Below are positions 1-8,847 of a stretch of DNA of 64,000 bases, in pieces. The number at the start of each line of letters is the position of its first letter. The first letter of the stretch is position 1. Under the pieces are notes generated by a model, which was not told the origin of the DNA, searched no databases, and was given only the letters and a program-made list of their open reading frames with translations. The stretch comes from Mycobacterium haemophilum DSM 44634 (GTDB lineage: Bacteria; Actinomycetota; Actinomycetes; Mycobacteriales; Mycobacteriaceae), in assembly GCF_000340435.2 (NCBI RefSeq), contig NZ_CP011883.2, positions 716,607 through 780,606 on the forward strand, given 5' to 3'. The position numbers and the translations under genes were made by a program.

Positions 1-1049
1 TTCACGGTGCCGACGGCGCCCATCAGCACCACGATTTTGCCGGCCGCGGCGTGGTCCTTCTTCACCAGCAGGGCATACACCAGCTCGCGCAGCAACCAAC
101 GGGTACGCGGATCGATGCGGCCCATGATCCCGAAGTCGAAGAACACGATGCGGCCTTGGTCGTCGACGTACAGGTTGCCCGCGTGCAAGTCGCCGTGGAA
201 CAGGCCGTGCCGCAACCCGCCCTCGAACACCGAGAACAGCAGCGCCTTGACCAGCTCGACGCCGTCGAAGCCCGACTTGCGGATGGCAGCCGCATTGTCG
301 ATGCGGATGCCGTGCACCCGCTCCATCGTCAACACCCGCTCTCCGGTGAACTCCCAGTGCACCTGCGGAACCCGGATGTTCTTGCCGAGCGGCGAGGCGT
401 GCAGGTGGGAGATCCACGCCTCCATTGACTGCGCCTCGAGACGGAAGTTCAGCTCTTCGGCAAGGTTGTCGGAAAAGTCGGCGACGACATCTTGCGCCGA
501 CAGCCGACGGCCCAGCTTGGCCAGTTCGACTGCTTGCGCGAAGCGCTTCAGGATCTGCAGGTCGGCGGCGACCCGGCGGCGGATGCCGGGCCGCTGGATC
601 TTGACGACGACCTGCTCGCCGCTGTGCAGCGTCGCATAGTGCACCTGGGCGATGGACGCCGACGCGAACGGCTCTTCGGAGAAGCTGGCGAACAGCGTGG
701 ACGGCTCGTCGCCGAGCTCCTCGACGAACAGCTTGTGCACCTCGTTCGTGTCGGCCGGCGGCACCCGGTCGAGCAGGCCGCGGAATTCGCGCGACAGCGA
801 CTCACCAAACGCGCCCGGGCTGGACGCGATGATCTGTCCGAACTTGACGTACGTCGGCCCGAGGTCGGCAAAGGTCTGCGGGATTTCCTTGATCACCTTG
901 TGCTGCCACGGACCCTTGCCCGCCAGCTTGGTGGCGACGCGAGCGGCGGTGCGGGTGACTTGCCAACCGGTGGCGGCTACCCGGGCCGCCTCGACCGGCA
1001 ACGGCACCCGGTCCAGCTTGACCACCTCGCGGCTTTTGGTGGAACTCAT
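1..1049 (-). CDS. ABC1/UbiB-family atypical kinase (3' end beyond window)
   Basis: This is an ABC1 (UbiB/ADCK) protein-kinase-like ATPase; bacterial members support isoprenoid quinone or lipid metabolism at the membrane, but the mycobacterial substrate is unknown. The ATG at 1049 gives 349 visible codons before the window edge. Visible motifs are the family KFGQ segment at about residues 67-70, a VVVKIQRPG lysine strand, an HGDLHAGN catalytic loop at 285-292 and FFDFG at about 304. It corresponds in position to M. tuberculosis Rv0647c. It is not shown as one open frame only because its stop lies outside the window. The next minus-strand gene starts upstream of it with a 26-base gap, so the two may be co-transcribed. 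Confidence 0.88.
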   Translation of the reverse strand, partial: MSSTKSREVVKLDRVPLPVEAARVAATGWQVTRTAARVATKLAGKGPWQHKVIKEIPQTFADLGPTYVKFGQIIASSPGAFGESLSREFRGLLDRVPPADTNEVHKLFVEELGDEPSTLFASFSEEPFASASIAQVHYATLHSGEQVVVKIQRPGIRRRVAADLQILKRFAQAVELAKLGRRLSAQDVVADFSDNLAEELNFRLEAQSMEAWISHLHASPLGKNIRVPQVHWEFTGERVLTMERVHGIRIDNAAAIRKSGFDGVELVKALLFSVFEGGLRHGLFHGDLHAGNLYVDDQGRIVFFDFGIMGRIDPRTRWLLRELVYALLVKKDHAAAGKIVVLMGAVGTV

Positions 1050-1075
1050 CTGTGCAGTGTGCCAAACCGGTGGTG

Positions 1076-1534
1076 TCAGGTCCCCCGGGGACGCCAGGGC
1101 GCCACCCACCCCGTGATCTCCCAGTTCTCCAGCCCGGCGATCAATTCGTACATGGTGGCGCCGTCGAGGTCGGCGGTGTCGACCAGCTGTAGTGTCGTCG
1201 CGTTCTGCGCTTCGAATGCGTGCAGCAGCCCGTCGAGTGTTTCGTCGGGGCCCATCACGTGCTGGTCGGCGAACTCCTTGGCGATCTCGCTGACCGGCCG
1301 CGGGTCTTTCGGCGGTGCAGCCGGAGCGGCGGCGACTCGTGCCATCCAGCTGCGTTGCATGCCGGTGGCATGCTTGACCAGCCCCCCGATCGACAGCGCG
1401 CTAACCGACGGCGTGGACCGGGCCTGTTCGTCGGTGAGGCCATAGGAGACCGCGAAGAACGCACTTTGGTGGAACGCCAGGAACTCGCGCAGGGCGCTGC
1501 GTTCGTCAGCCACGGGTGGGGCGAGGGCAGGCAT
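1076..1534 (-). CDS. DinB/DUF664-type four-helix protein
   Basis: A 152-residue protein resembling the DinB / mycothiol-dependent isomerase-like superfamily, whose members are metal-binding four-helix bundles, some of them thiol-dependent transferases. The pattern GLVKHATGMQRSW at about residues 52-64 matches the conserved first metal-histidine helix. I chose the ATG at 1534 because an AGGAGG lies 7 bases upstream; a TTG at 1540 is the longer alternative and would overlap that site. It lies just upstream of the ABC1 kinase on the same strand. I do not recall a gene here in M. tuberculosis H37Rv, so it may be a lineage-specific gain or a loss in that species. The substrate cannot be named. Confidence 0.75.
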   Translation of the reverse strand: MPALAPPVADERSALREFLAFHQSAFFAVSYGLTDEQARSTPSVSALSIGGLVKHATGMQRSWMARVAAAPAAPPKDPRPVSEIAKEFADQHVMGPDETLDGLLHAFEAQNATTLQLVDTADLDGATMYELIAGLENWEITGWVAPWRPRGT

Positions 1535-1626
1535 TCTCAATCCTCCTGGTTGACGGTGCGCTGGACGGTTCAGGTCGGCCAGTTATGTGGTGACGTCTGA
1601 CCTGATTCCGAGCGTAAGGTGCTGGC

Positions 1627-4600
1627 ATGCAAGTGGCTTCGGCCGAGTCGACCGAACTGTTTGTTGGTCCGCCGGAGGTGCCAGTGCAGCTGGCACGCAT
1701 CACCGTCACCGGGTGCACCGAGCCCACGCCAATCCGCATTGATGGTGACGGCCTGCACGGCGAGGCGATGGCCTTGGGGGCACAGGCCGGCGACGAGGTC
1801 GTCGAGGTTCCGGTCAGGGTTGTTCACCCGGTGGTCGGCCAGCGACGGGTTGCGCGGGCGCATGCCGACGGCGTCAGCAACACGTTCGAGTTCACCATCG
1901 CCGAGCCCGGGTGGACGATGTTCATGATCAGCCACTTCCACTACGACCCGGTGTGGTGGAACACGCAGGGCGGCTACACCAGCCGGTGGACCGAAGATCC
2001 GCCGGGTCGGGCCCGGCAGGTGAACGGCTTCGCGCTGGTGCAGGCGCATCTGGAGCTGGCCCGTCGGGAGCCGGAGTACAAGTTTGTGCTGGCTGAAGTG
2101 GATTACCTCAAGCCGTACTGGGACATGCATCCGCAGGACCGTGCCGACCTGCGCCGGTTTCTCGCCGAGGGCCGCGTCGAAGTGCTGGGCGGCACCTATA
2201 ACGAACCCAATACCAACCTCATCGGTCCGGAGACGACCATTCGAAACCTGGTGCACGGCATAGGTTTTCAGCGTGACGTGTTGGGTGCTAACCCGGCCAC
2301 CGCGTGGCAGCTCGACGTGTTCGGTCATAACCCGCAATTCCCCGGGATGGCCGCTGACGCCGGTCTGACGTCGAGTTCCTGGGCCCGAGGACCCCACCAC
2401 CAATGGGGCCCGGCTCAAGGTGGCTCGCACGGCTCCCCAGGCCGTGGGGTCGACCGCATGCAGTTCTGCAGTGAGTTCGAGTGGATCGCGCCGTCGGGGC
2501 GAGGTTTGCTCACCCATTACATGCCGGCGCACTATTCGGCGGGCTGGTGGATGGACTCCTCGACCTCGTTGACCGAGGCCGAGGACGCCACCTATGCGCT
2601 GTTCGACCAGCTGAAGAAGGTCGCATTGACCCGCAACGTGTTGCTGCCAGTCGGTACCGACTACACGCCGCCGAACAAGTGGGTCACCGCAATCCACCGC
2701 GACTGGGGTGCGCGCTACACCTGGCCGCGGTTCGTGTGCGGGCTGCCGCGGGAGTTCTTCGCGGCGGTGCGCACCGAACTCGCCGAGCGCGGGTGTGCGC
2801 CGTCGCCGCAAACCCGGGACATGAACCCGATCTACACCGGCAAGGATGTGTCCTACATCGACGCCAAACAAGCCAACCGGGCCGCCGAGAACGCCGTCCT
2901 GCACGCCGAACGCTTCGCGGTGTTCGCCGCGCTGCTGGCCGGCGCCGACTATCCGCAGGCGGCGTTGGCTAAGGCGTGGGTGCAGTTGGCCTACGGCGCG
3001 CACCACGACGCCATCACCGGGTCGGAGTCCGATCAGGTCTACCTAGACCTGCTGACCGGCTGGCGTGACGCGTGGGAGCTGGGCCGCGCGGCCCGCGACA
3101 ACTCCCTGGAACTGCTGTCCAGCGCGGTCGAGGTTCCGCAGAACTCCGTGGTGGTGTGGAACCCATTGACCCAGCAGCGCACCGACATCGTCACCGCCCG
3201 GTGCGATCCGCCGCTCGGCGCGGGGGTGCGCGTGTTCGACGCGGACGGTGCCGAACTGCCCGCACATGTCGAGCACGGCGGCAGGTCGATCAGCTGGCTG
3301 GCGCGCGACGTGCCCTCGCTGGGCTGGCGGGCCTATCGGCTGGTCCCCGCTGCCGAGCCGACAGGCTGGGAAGCGGTGCCGGGCTTGGATATTTGGGAGA
3401 TTGCCAACGAGCATTACCGGCTGGCGGTTGACCCCGCGCGTGGTGGCGCGGTGTCTTCTCTGGTTGAGCTGGTTCATGATGGGCACCAGCTGATCGCGGA
3501 CGAGCGGGTGGGCAACGAGCTGGTCGTCTACCAGGAATACCCGTCACATCCGACGCAGGGCGAAGGCCCGTGGCACCTGTTGCCCGCGGGGCCGATGGCC
3601 TGCTCATCGGAATCGTCCGCGCGGGTGCAGGCCTACCACGGGCCGTTGGGGCAGCGGCTGGTCGTGCATGGCCGGATCGGCGCGGTACTGCGCTACACCC
3701 AAACGCTTACCCTGTGGCGCGGCGTCGCCCGCGTGGACTGCCGCACCACCATCGACGAGTTCACCGGGGTCGACCTCCTGGTGCGACTGCGCTGGGCGTG
3801 TGCGGTGCCAGGCGCGATGCCGGTCAGTGAGGTGGGGGACGCTGTCGTCGGGCGCGGATTCGCGTTGCTACACCCGCTTTCTGGGGGACCCCGCTCGGTG
3901 GATACCGCCCAGCACCCGTGGACGCTGGATAACCCGGCCTACAGCTGGTTCGGCCTGTCTTCGGCGGTACGGGTCCGGGTCGGAAGTACGGCCATGCGGG
4001 CGGTATCGGTGGCCGAGGTGGTGTCGCCGGCCGAGACGATATCTGGCCCACTGGCGCGCGAGCTGATGATCGCGTTGGTCCGCCAGGGTGTCACGGCCAC
4101 CTGCAGCAGTGCCGATAAGCCGCGCTACGGCGACCTCGACGTCGACTCGAATCTGCCCGACGTACGGATTGCGCTGGGCGGGCCCACCCGCAACCCTTTC
4201 ACCAGGGCTGTACTCGCTGAGGCCGACCCGGCGTACCGCGCCGAACTCGACCGGCAGCTGGCCGAGACGGGCCGGGCCCGCGTGTGGGTGCCCGCCGCGA
4301 CGCCGTTGGCACAGGTGTGGGAACCTGGCGCCGACCTGCGTGGCGTCCAGACGCTGCCGGTGCTGGTGCTCGCCGGCTCCGACGACGACGGCCTGAGCGC
4401 CGAGATCGCCTCGGTCGCCGACGATCTCGCCGACGCTGAGATCCTGGTTACGCAAGCTGACCAGCAGGCTCCACCGGACATGGACCCCTTCGACGACCGC
4501 ACCGTCGCGCTCTTCAACCGCGGGGTGCCGAGCTTCGCCGTCGACCCGCAGGGCACCCTGCACACCGCATTAATGCGTTCCTGCAGCGGCTGGCCCTCCG

Positions 4601-5874
4601 GCGTCTGGATCGACGAACCGCGCCGCACCGCCCCGGACGGGTCAAACTTCCAACTCCAACATTGGACCCACGTCTTCGACTACGCGCTGGCCTGCGGCGC
4701 CGGCGACTGGCGGCGCGCCGAGATCCCGGCGCGCAGCGCGCAGTTCTCCCACCCGCTGCTCGCCGTGTCGGCGACACGGCGACGGGGCCGGCTGGCACCG
4801 GTCGGCTCGCTGCTGCACGTCGACCCGCCCCAGTCGGTGCAGCTGGGCGCCCTCAAAGCGGCGGGCAACCCGCTGGCCGGCGGCAGTGCCCAGCCGGTCG
4901 ACCCCGGGGCGGTGGCGGTGCGGCTGGTGGAAACGACCGGGGCCAGCACCCGCGTCGCTATCGGCTCGGAGCTCGGGACGGTACGCGCGCTCCAGCTGGC
5001 CGACCTGCTGGAGAAACCGCTGCACCAACTGAAACACCGCACCCGTGCGGTCGACCTGCACGGCTACCAGGTTGCCACCGTGCTGGCCCGGCTCGAGATG
5101 CCCAGGGTGCTCACAGAGGCGCCCGATCTGGCCCCGCAGGCCGAGACTGCTCAGCCGCTCTACGCGCGTTATTGGCTGCACAATCGCGGGCCCGCACCGC
5201 TGGGCGGGCTGCCGGCCGTCGCCTACCTGCACCCGCAGTCGCTGCCGGCCGAGCCAGGCAGCGACGTGGTGCTGCGGCTCACCGCGGCCAGCGACTGCAC
5301 CGATGTCGCGTTGGACGGCACGGTGGCAGTGCTATGTCCGCAGGGTTGGGCGGCCACACCTGCGCAGCTGCCGTTCACGCTGGGTAGCGGCGAGCACCAG
5401 GGGGCTGACGTTGCGCTGAGGATTCCGGCCGGCGCACGACCGGGGCGCTATCCGATACGGGCCCAGCTGCGCGTCAGCGGGGATCGAATCCCGGCCGCCT
5501 GGGGTCAGGTCGTCGAGGACGTGTGCGTGGTGGAGCTTGGTGTAGGCAGCAACGAGGAGCTGGCGTACCTGGTTGACGGGCCCGCCGACGTCGCTCTCGC
5601 GGCCGGCGAGTCGGCCCGGCTGGTTGTCACGGTCGGCACCCATGCCCGGGCCGACTTGGCGGTGGAGGCGCATCTGATCAGCCCCTGGGGCACCTGGGAG
5701 TGGATCGGCCCGGCCGCGGTCGGCGCCATCTTGCCCGCCGACAGCACCGTTGAGGTCGGCTTCGACGTGACCCCGCCGGCGTGGCTGGAACCCGGTCAGT
5801 GGTGGGCCCTGGTCCGGGTCGGCTGCGCCGGCCGGCTGATCTACTCCCCGGCGGTGCAGGTGACCGTGACATGA
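1627..5874 (+). CDS. GH38 family alpha-mannosidase
   Basis: A 1415-residue glycoside hydrolase of family 38, cleaving alpha-mannosides, the equivalent of M. tuberculosis Rv0648. About 100 N-terminal residues precede the catalytic domain. The domain opens with HFHYDPVWW (103-111; metal-binding His and Asp), carries the nucleophile motif LDVFGHNPQFP at about 228-238, and a second metal motif HHDAITG at 459-465. The long C-terminal half is the beta-sandwich region typical of GH38. No signal peptide is evident, so a cytosolic role in mannoside or glycoprotein turnover is likely. The stop codon overlaps an in-frame ATG of the following sugar kinase gene (ATGA). In H37Rv a fabD2 gene lies between the two; it is absent here. 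Confidence 0.93.
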   Translation: MQVASAESTELFVGPPEVPVQLARITVTGCTEPTPIRIDGDGLHGEAMALGAQAGDEVVEVPVRVVHPVVGQRRVARAHADGVSNTFEFTIAEPGWTMFMISHFHYDPVWWNTQGGYTSRWTEDPPGRARQVNGFALVQAHLELARREPEYKFVLAEVDYLKPYWDMHPQDRADLRRFLAEGRVEVLGGTYNEPNTNLIGPETTIRNLVHGIGFQRDVLGANPATAWQLDVFGHNPQFPGMAADAGLTSSSWARGPHHQWGPAQGGSHGSPGRGVDRMQFCSEFEWIAPSGRGLLTHYMPAHYSAGWWMDSSTSLTEAEDATYALFDQLKKVALTRNVLLPVGTDYTPPNKWVTAIHRDWGARYTWPRFVCGLPREFFAAVRTELAERGCAPSPQTRDMNPIYTGKDVSYIDAKQANRAAENAVLHAERFAVFAALLAGADYPQAALAKAWVQLAYGAHHDAITGSESDQVYLDLLTGWRDAWELGRAARDNSLELLSSAVEVPQNSVVVWNPLTQQRTDIVTARCDPPLGAGVRVFDADGAELPAHVEHGGRSISWLARDVPSLGWRAYRLVPAAEPTGWEAVPGLDIWEIANEHYRLAVDPARGGAVSSLVELVHDGHQLIADERVGNELVVYQEYPSHPTQGEGPWHLLPAGPMACSSESSARVQAYHGPLGQRLVVHGRIGAVLRYTQTLTLWRGVARVDCRTTIDEFTGVDLLVRLRWACAVPGAMPVSEVGDAVVGRGFALLHPLSGGPRSVDTAQHPWTLDNPAYSWFGLSSAVRVRVGSTAMRAVSVAEVVSPAETISGPLARELMIALVRQGVTATCSSADKPRYGDLDVDSNLPDVRIALGGPTRNPFTRAVLAEADPAYRAELDRQLAETGRARVWVPAATPLAQVWEPGADLRGVQTLPVLVLAGSDDDGLSAEIASVADDLADAEILVTQADQQAPPDMDPFDDRTVALFNRGVPSFAVDPQGTLHTALMRSCSGWPSGVWIDEPRRTAPDGSNFQLQHWTHVFDYALACGAGDWRRAEIPARSAQFSHPLLAVSATRRRGRLAPVGSLLHVDPPQSVQLGALKAAGNPLAGGSAQPVDPGAVAVRLVETTGASTRVAIGSELGTVRALQLADLLEKPLHQLKHRTRAVDLHGYQVATVLARLEMPRVLTEAPDLAPQAETAQPLYARYWLHNRGPAPLGGLPAVAYLHPQSLPAEPGSDVVLRLTAASDCTDVALDGTVAVLCPQGWAATPAQLPFTLGSGEHQGADVALRIPAGARPGRYPIRAQLRVSGDRIPAAWGQVVEDVCVVELGVGSNEELAYLVDGPADVALAAGESARLVVTVGTHARADLAVEAHLISPWGTWEWIGPAAVGAILPADSTVEVGFDVTPPAWLEPGQWWALVRVGCAGRLIYSPAVQVTVT

Positions 5875-5900
5875 GCAGACCCACCGGCACTGAGCGACCC

Positions 5901-6821
5901 ATGCTCACACTCTGCCTCGACATTGGCGGCACGAAGATCGCCGCCGGTCTGGCCGACCCCGGTGGCGTGTTGGTACACACCGCCACCCGTCGTACCCCGG
6001 CTGATGGCGGAGCGACACAGGTCTGGGCCGCGGTCGCCGCCATGATCGCCGACATGGTGCGCGCGGCCGACGGTGCGGTGTCCGCGGTGGGTATCGCTTC
6101 GGCCGGCCCCATCGACCTACCCAGCGGAACCGTCAGCCCGATCAACATTGGTTGCTGGCGCGGCTTCCCGCTGCGCGACAAGGTCGCCGCGGCGGTGCCT
6201 GGCGTTCCAGTACAGCTCGGCGGCGACGGCGTGTGCATGGCGCTCGGTGAGCACTGGCGCGGAGCCGGACGGGGCGCACGCTTCCTGCTGGGCATGGTGG
6301 TGTCCACCGGCGTCGGTGGCGGCTTGGTGCTCGACGGTGCTCCCTATGCCGGCCGCACCGGCAATGCTGGTCACGTCGGTCACGTCGTGGTCGAACCCTA
6401 TGGCCGCCGATGCACATGCGGTGGCCGCGGCTGCGTCGAGACCATCGCTGCCGGCCCGTCGTTGGCGCGGTGGGCTCGCGCCAACGGCTGGTCTGCGGCC
6501 CCCGGCGCCGGCGCCAGGGAGCTGGCCGATGCGGCGGCGGCCGGGAATGAGGTGGCGGTGCGGGCGTTCCACCGCGGCGCCGCCGCGCTAGCCAGAACGA
6601 TCGCCTCGGTGGCGGCGGTGTGCGATCTAGACCTCGTCGTGCTCGGCGGCGGCGTCGCTAAATCCGGTCGGTTGCTGTTCGACCCGCTGCGCGCGGCGTT
6701 GGCCGACTACGCCCGGCTGGATTTCGTGGCTGGGTTGCAGGTGGTGCCGGCCGAGCTCGGTGGCGAGGCCGGTCTGGTCGGTGCCGCCAGGCTCGCGGGG
6801 CTGCGCGAACGTTTTGGCTGA
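5901..6821 (+). CDS. ROK-family sugar kinase
   Basis: A 306-residue ROK protein, probably phosphorylating a hexose such as glucose or mannose in the cytosol; the equivalent of Rv0650. It begins with the phosphate-binding LDIGGTKIAAGL (residues 5-16), has a probable catalytic Asp at about 109 in GGDGVCMALGE, and the ROK zinc site CTCGGRGCVE at about 171-180. An alternative ATG at 5871 overlaps the mannosidase stop and would add ten residues; I kept 5901 because the ROK fold starts there. No helix-turn-helix domain is present, so it is an enzyme rather than a NagC-type repressor. Coupling to the mannosidase suggests it uses the released mannose. Confidence 0.9.
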   Translation: MLTLCLDIGGTKIAAGLADPGGVLVHTATRRTPADGGATQVWAAVAAMIADMVRAADGAVSAVGIASAGPIDLPSGTVSPINIGCWRGFPLRDKVAAAVPGVPVQLGGDGVCMALGEHWRGAGRGARFLLGMVVSTGVGGGLVLDGAPYAGRTGNAGHVGHVVVEPYGRRCTCGGRGCVETIAAGPSLARWARANGWSAAPGAGARELADAAAAGNEVAVRAFHRGAAALARTIASVAAVCDLDLVVLGGGVAKSGRLLFDPLRAALADYARLDFVAGLQVVPAELGGEAGLVGAARLAGLRERFG

Positions 6822-6843
6822 TGCCGTGGCATCGCGCTATGGT
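6814..6843 (+). promoter_or_regulatory. Candidate promoter of rplJ-rplL
   Basis: TTGGCT at 6814-6819 and TATGGT at 6838-6843 are separated by 18 bases, a good SigA-type match. The -35 overlaps the end of the ROK kinase gene. The predicted start near 6850 would leave a leader of about 200 bases before rplJ. Confidence 0.55.
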
Positions 6844-6849
6844 GGTTGC

Positions 6850-7055
6850 CGATCCACCGAAGACCGTCGGTCACCGAAGAATCGGTTGAAGGTCCGGGAA
6901 CATCCCGGGCGGCCCACGTAGGAGGACGAGGCATCACCGCCGGCGTACACCGGCGTATTTCAACGCCCCGGCCGCTTCCTGCGCCGGGGCGTTCGTCGTT
7001 CCCAGGTGGTCGTAGACACCAAGTCGCAACCCGACTTTCACCTCAGGAGGTATGC
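6850..7055 (+). promoter_or_regulatory. Structured rplJ (L10) leader
   Basis: The untranslated leader holds two clear hairpins. CGCCGG (6938-6943) pairs with CCGGCG (6950-6955), and AACGCCCCGG (6962-6971) pairs with CCGGGGCGTT (6984-6993), a ten-base stem. Bacterial rplJ leaders commonly bind the L10-L12 complex for autogenous control. That function is inferred from position and from the stems; the specific L10-binding fold was not modelled. Confidence 0.5.
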
Positions 7056-7613
7056 ATGGCCAGGGCTGACAAGGCCACCGCCGTTGCAGACATCGCAGAG
7101 CAGTTCAAGGCTGCGACGGCAGCCGTGATTACCGAATACCGCGGCTTGACGGTGGCCAACCTGGCCGAGCTGCGCCGGTCTCTGACGGGCTCGGCCAGCT
7201 ACGCGGTGGCCAAGAACACGCTCATTAAGCGGGCAGCTTCCGAAGCCGGCATCGAGGGTCTCGACGAGCTCTTCGCCGGCCCGACGGCGATCGCGTTCGT
7301 CACCGGTGAGCCGGTCGACGCCGCCAAGGCCATCAAGACGTTCGCCAAGGAACACAAGGCGCTGGTGATCAAGGGCGGCTACATGGACGGCCACCCGTTG
7401 ACCGTCGCCGAAGTCGAGCGCATCGCCGACCTGGAGTCCCGTGAGGTGTTGCTCGCCAAACTGGCCGGCGCGATGAAGGGCAACCTCGCCAAGGCGGCCG
7501 GACTGTTTAACGCGCCGGCCTCGCAGATGGCAAGGCTCGCCGCCGCACTGCAGGAAAAGAAGGCCTTAGAGCCAGCTTCAGCACCAGCTTCAGCACCGGC
7601 TGCAGCCGAATAA
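7056..7613 (+). CDS. rplJ: 50S ribosomal protein L10
   Basis: L10 anchors the L7/L12 stalk to 23S rRNA and so helps recruit translation GTPases. The 185-residue product begins MARADKATAVADI and matches mycobacterial L10 throughout, including the NTLIKRAASEAG segment. I chose the ATG at 7056, behind a CAGGAGG at 7045-7051; a longer frame runs upstream through the leader but has no L10-like sequence. The C terminus ends in a repetitive alanine-serine-proline tail (ASAPASAPAAAE) coded by short direct repeats, a part that is variable between species. It is followed 33 bases later by rplL. Confidence 0.97.
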   Translation: MARADKATAVADIAEQFKAATAAVITEYRGLTVANLAELRRSLTGSASYAVAKNTLIKRAASEAGIEGLDELFAGPTAIAFVTGEPVDAAKAIKTFAKEHKALVIKGGYMDGHPLTVAEVERIADLESREVLLAKLAGAMKGNLAKAAGLFNAPASQMARLAAALQEKKALEPASAPASAPAAAE

Positions 7614-7646
7614 CCAAGCACCAGAAATCAAGGAAGGACCCCCACC

Positions 7647-8036
7647 ATGTCAAAGCTCTCTAGCGACGAACTGCTCGACGCGTTCAAGGAAATGACCCTG
7701 TTGGAGCTCTCGGACTTCGTTAAGAAGTTCGAGGAGACCTTCGAGGTCACCGCGGCCGCTCCGGTCGCTGTTGCCGCTGCTGGTGCACCCGCGGCCGCGG
7801 CCGGCGAGGCCGCCGAGGAGCAGTCCGAGTTCGACGTCATCCTCGAAAGCGCTGGCGACAAGAAGATCGGCGTCATCAAGGTTGTCCGCGAGATCGTCTC
7901 CGGCCTGGGCCTTAAGGAGGCTAAGGACCTGGTCGACGGCGCGCCCAAGCCGCTGCTGGAGAAGGTCGCCAAGGAGGCCGCCGACGACGCCAAGGCCAAG
8001 CTTGAGGCCGCCGGCGCCACCGTCAGCGTCAAGTAG
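7647..8036 (+). CDS. rplL: 50S ribosomal protein L7/L12
   Basis: A 129-residue L7/L12, the multi-copy stalk protein that activates GTP hydrolysis by EF-Tu and EF-G. It has the usual three parts: an N-terminal dimerization helix (residues 1-34), an alanine-rich flexible hinge (about 38-60), and the globular C-terminal domain with KIGVIKVVREIVSGLGLKEA and the conserved AKDLVDGAPK. A strong AAGGAAGGA sits ahead of the ATG. The gene ends 11 bases before a GC-rich terminator, closing the rplJ-rplL operon. Confidence 0.97.
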   Translation: MSKLSSDELLDAFKEMTLLELSDFVKKFEETFEVTAAAPVAVAAAGAPAAAAGEAAEEQSEFDVILESAGDKKIGVIKVVREIVSGLGLKEAKDLVDGAPKPLLEKVAKEAADDAKAKLEAAGATVSVK

Positions 8037-8047
8037 GTCAATTCGCG

Positions 8048-8082
8048 AAAACCCCCGGGACCCGCGCAGGGCCCGGGGGTTT
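8048..8082 (+). terminator. Terminator after rplL
   Basis: AAACCCCCGGG (8048-8058) and CCCGGGGGTTT (8072-8082) form an 11-base stem closing on TTT. It sits between rplL and the convergent TetR gene and could stop transcription from both sides. Confidence 0.8.
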
Positions 8083-8089
8083 CGTGTGC

Positions 8090-8788
8090 TCAGCCCGCGT
8101 CAGCCGCCGAACGCAGCGACTCTTGCACACGCTCTGGTGAATCCCCTAAAGCGACAAGCAGATTCGAGGTCATCGTGCCAAGCACCGGCTCGACGGCCGC
8201 GCCGTCGTTGCCGTAGTACCCGGCCAGCTCCAACATCACAAACCCGTGTATCAGCGCCCAAAATTGGGCGGCTGTGGCTACGACCGCTGTGTCGTCAGCT
8301 GCCGACCCCACAGCACCCGCGCTGATCCGGCCCGCCTGCATCGACCGGCGTACCGCCCGCACCAGGTGGGCGAAGGCGGGATAGTGCTGCTCGATCTCAG
8401 CGACCGGCTGGGTCAAGACGTTGTGCGCCGGCGCGTTGATGCCGTGTGCGCTGGTGCTGCCGAACATCAGGCGATACATGTGTGGCCGCTCGATGGCATA
8501 GCGGCGGTAAGCAGAGCCCATGGCGAACAGGTCGGCGACCGGGTCGGTAGTTTGCGGCACCGTCAGCGCGGCGTCGAACTGGCGCAACCCCTCCTCGGCG
8601 ACTTCGGCGATAAGCGCGCGCATGCCACCAAAATGGGTGTACACCGCCATCGTCGAGGTGCCGGCGGCGCCGGCCACCTTGCGGGTCTGCAGCGCATCGG
8701 GCCCATGGTCGTTGAGCAGCCCGACGGCAGCGTGCAGCATCCCATCACGAACCTTGCGCCCGGTCTCCGAAGCCATCCTTGCCCTCAT
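8090..8788 (-). CDS. TetR-family regulator
   Basis: A 232-residue TetR repressor equivalent to Rv0653c. The N-terminal helix-turn-helix reads KVAGAAGTSTMAVYTHFGG at about residues 37-55, and the remainder is a helical ligand domain ending in a typical FVMLELAGYYG helix. The ATG at 8788 gives a length close to the M. tuberculosis protein as I recall it; the ATG at 8776 has a better-placed GAGGG and is a realistic alternative. It is divergent from the carotenoid oxygenase gene across a palindrome at 8811-8836, so it most likely represses that gene and itself. The ligand is unknown; an apocarotenoid or lipid is a guess. Confidence 0.9.
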   Translation of the reverse strand: MRARMASETGRKVRDGMLHAAVGLLNDHGPDALQTRKVAGAAGTSTMAVYTHFGGMRALIAEVAEEGLRQFDAALTVPQTTDPVADLFAMGSAYRRYAIERPHMYRLMFGSTSAHGINAPAHNVLTQPVAEIEQHYPAFAHLVRAVRRSMQAGRISAGAVGSAADDTAVVATAAQFWALIHGFVMLELAGYYGNDGAAVEPVLGTMTSNLLVALGDSPERVQESLRSAADAG

Positions 8789-8810
8789 CTCATCGGCGGC
8801 GTACCGTTTC

Positions 8811-8836
8811 TATAACACTGTAATATCAATGTTATA
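8811..8836. promoter_or_regulatory. Palindromic operator between TetR and carotenoid oxygenase
   Basis: A 26-base imperfect palindrome with perfect seven-base arms TATAACA and TGTTATA lies 22 bases from the TetR ATG and 11 bases from the oxygenase ATG. It is very AT-rich against the surrounding DNA. TetR regulators usually bind such symmetric sites in their own divergent promoter. Binding itself is inferred. Confidence 0.72.
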
Positions 8837-8847
8837 GGAGTTCAGTC

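Noticed and set aside
7..1445. Several plus-strand open frames covering the first 1.4 kb
   Set aside because: They lie opposite the ABC1 kinase and DinB genes, whose minus-strand translations carry clear family motifs. The plus-strand products are Arg/Ser/Pro-rich shadows.
1570..3006. A 478-residue minus-strand open frame within the mannosidase gene
   Set aside because: High-GC antisense frame with no domain; the GH38 motifs on the plus strand are unambiguous.
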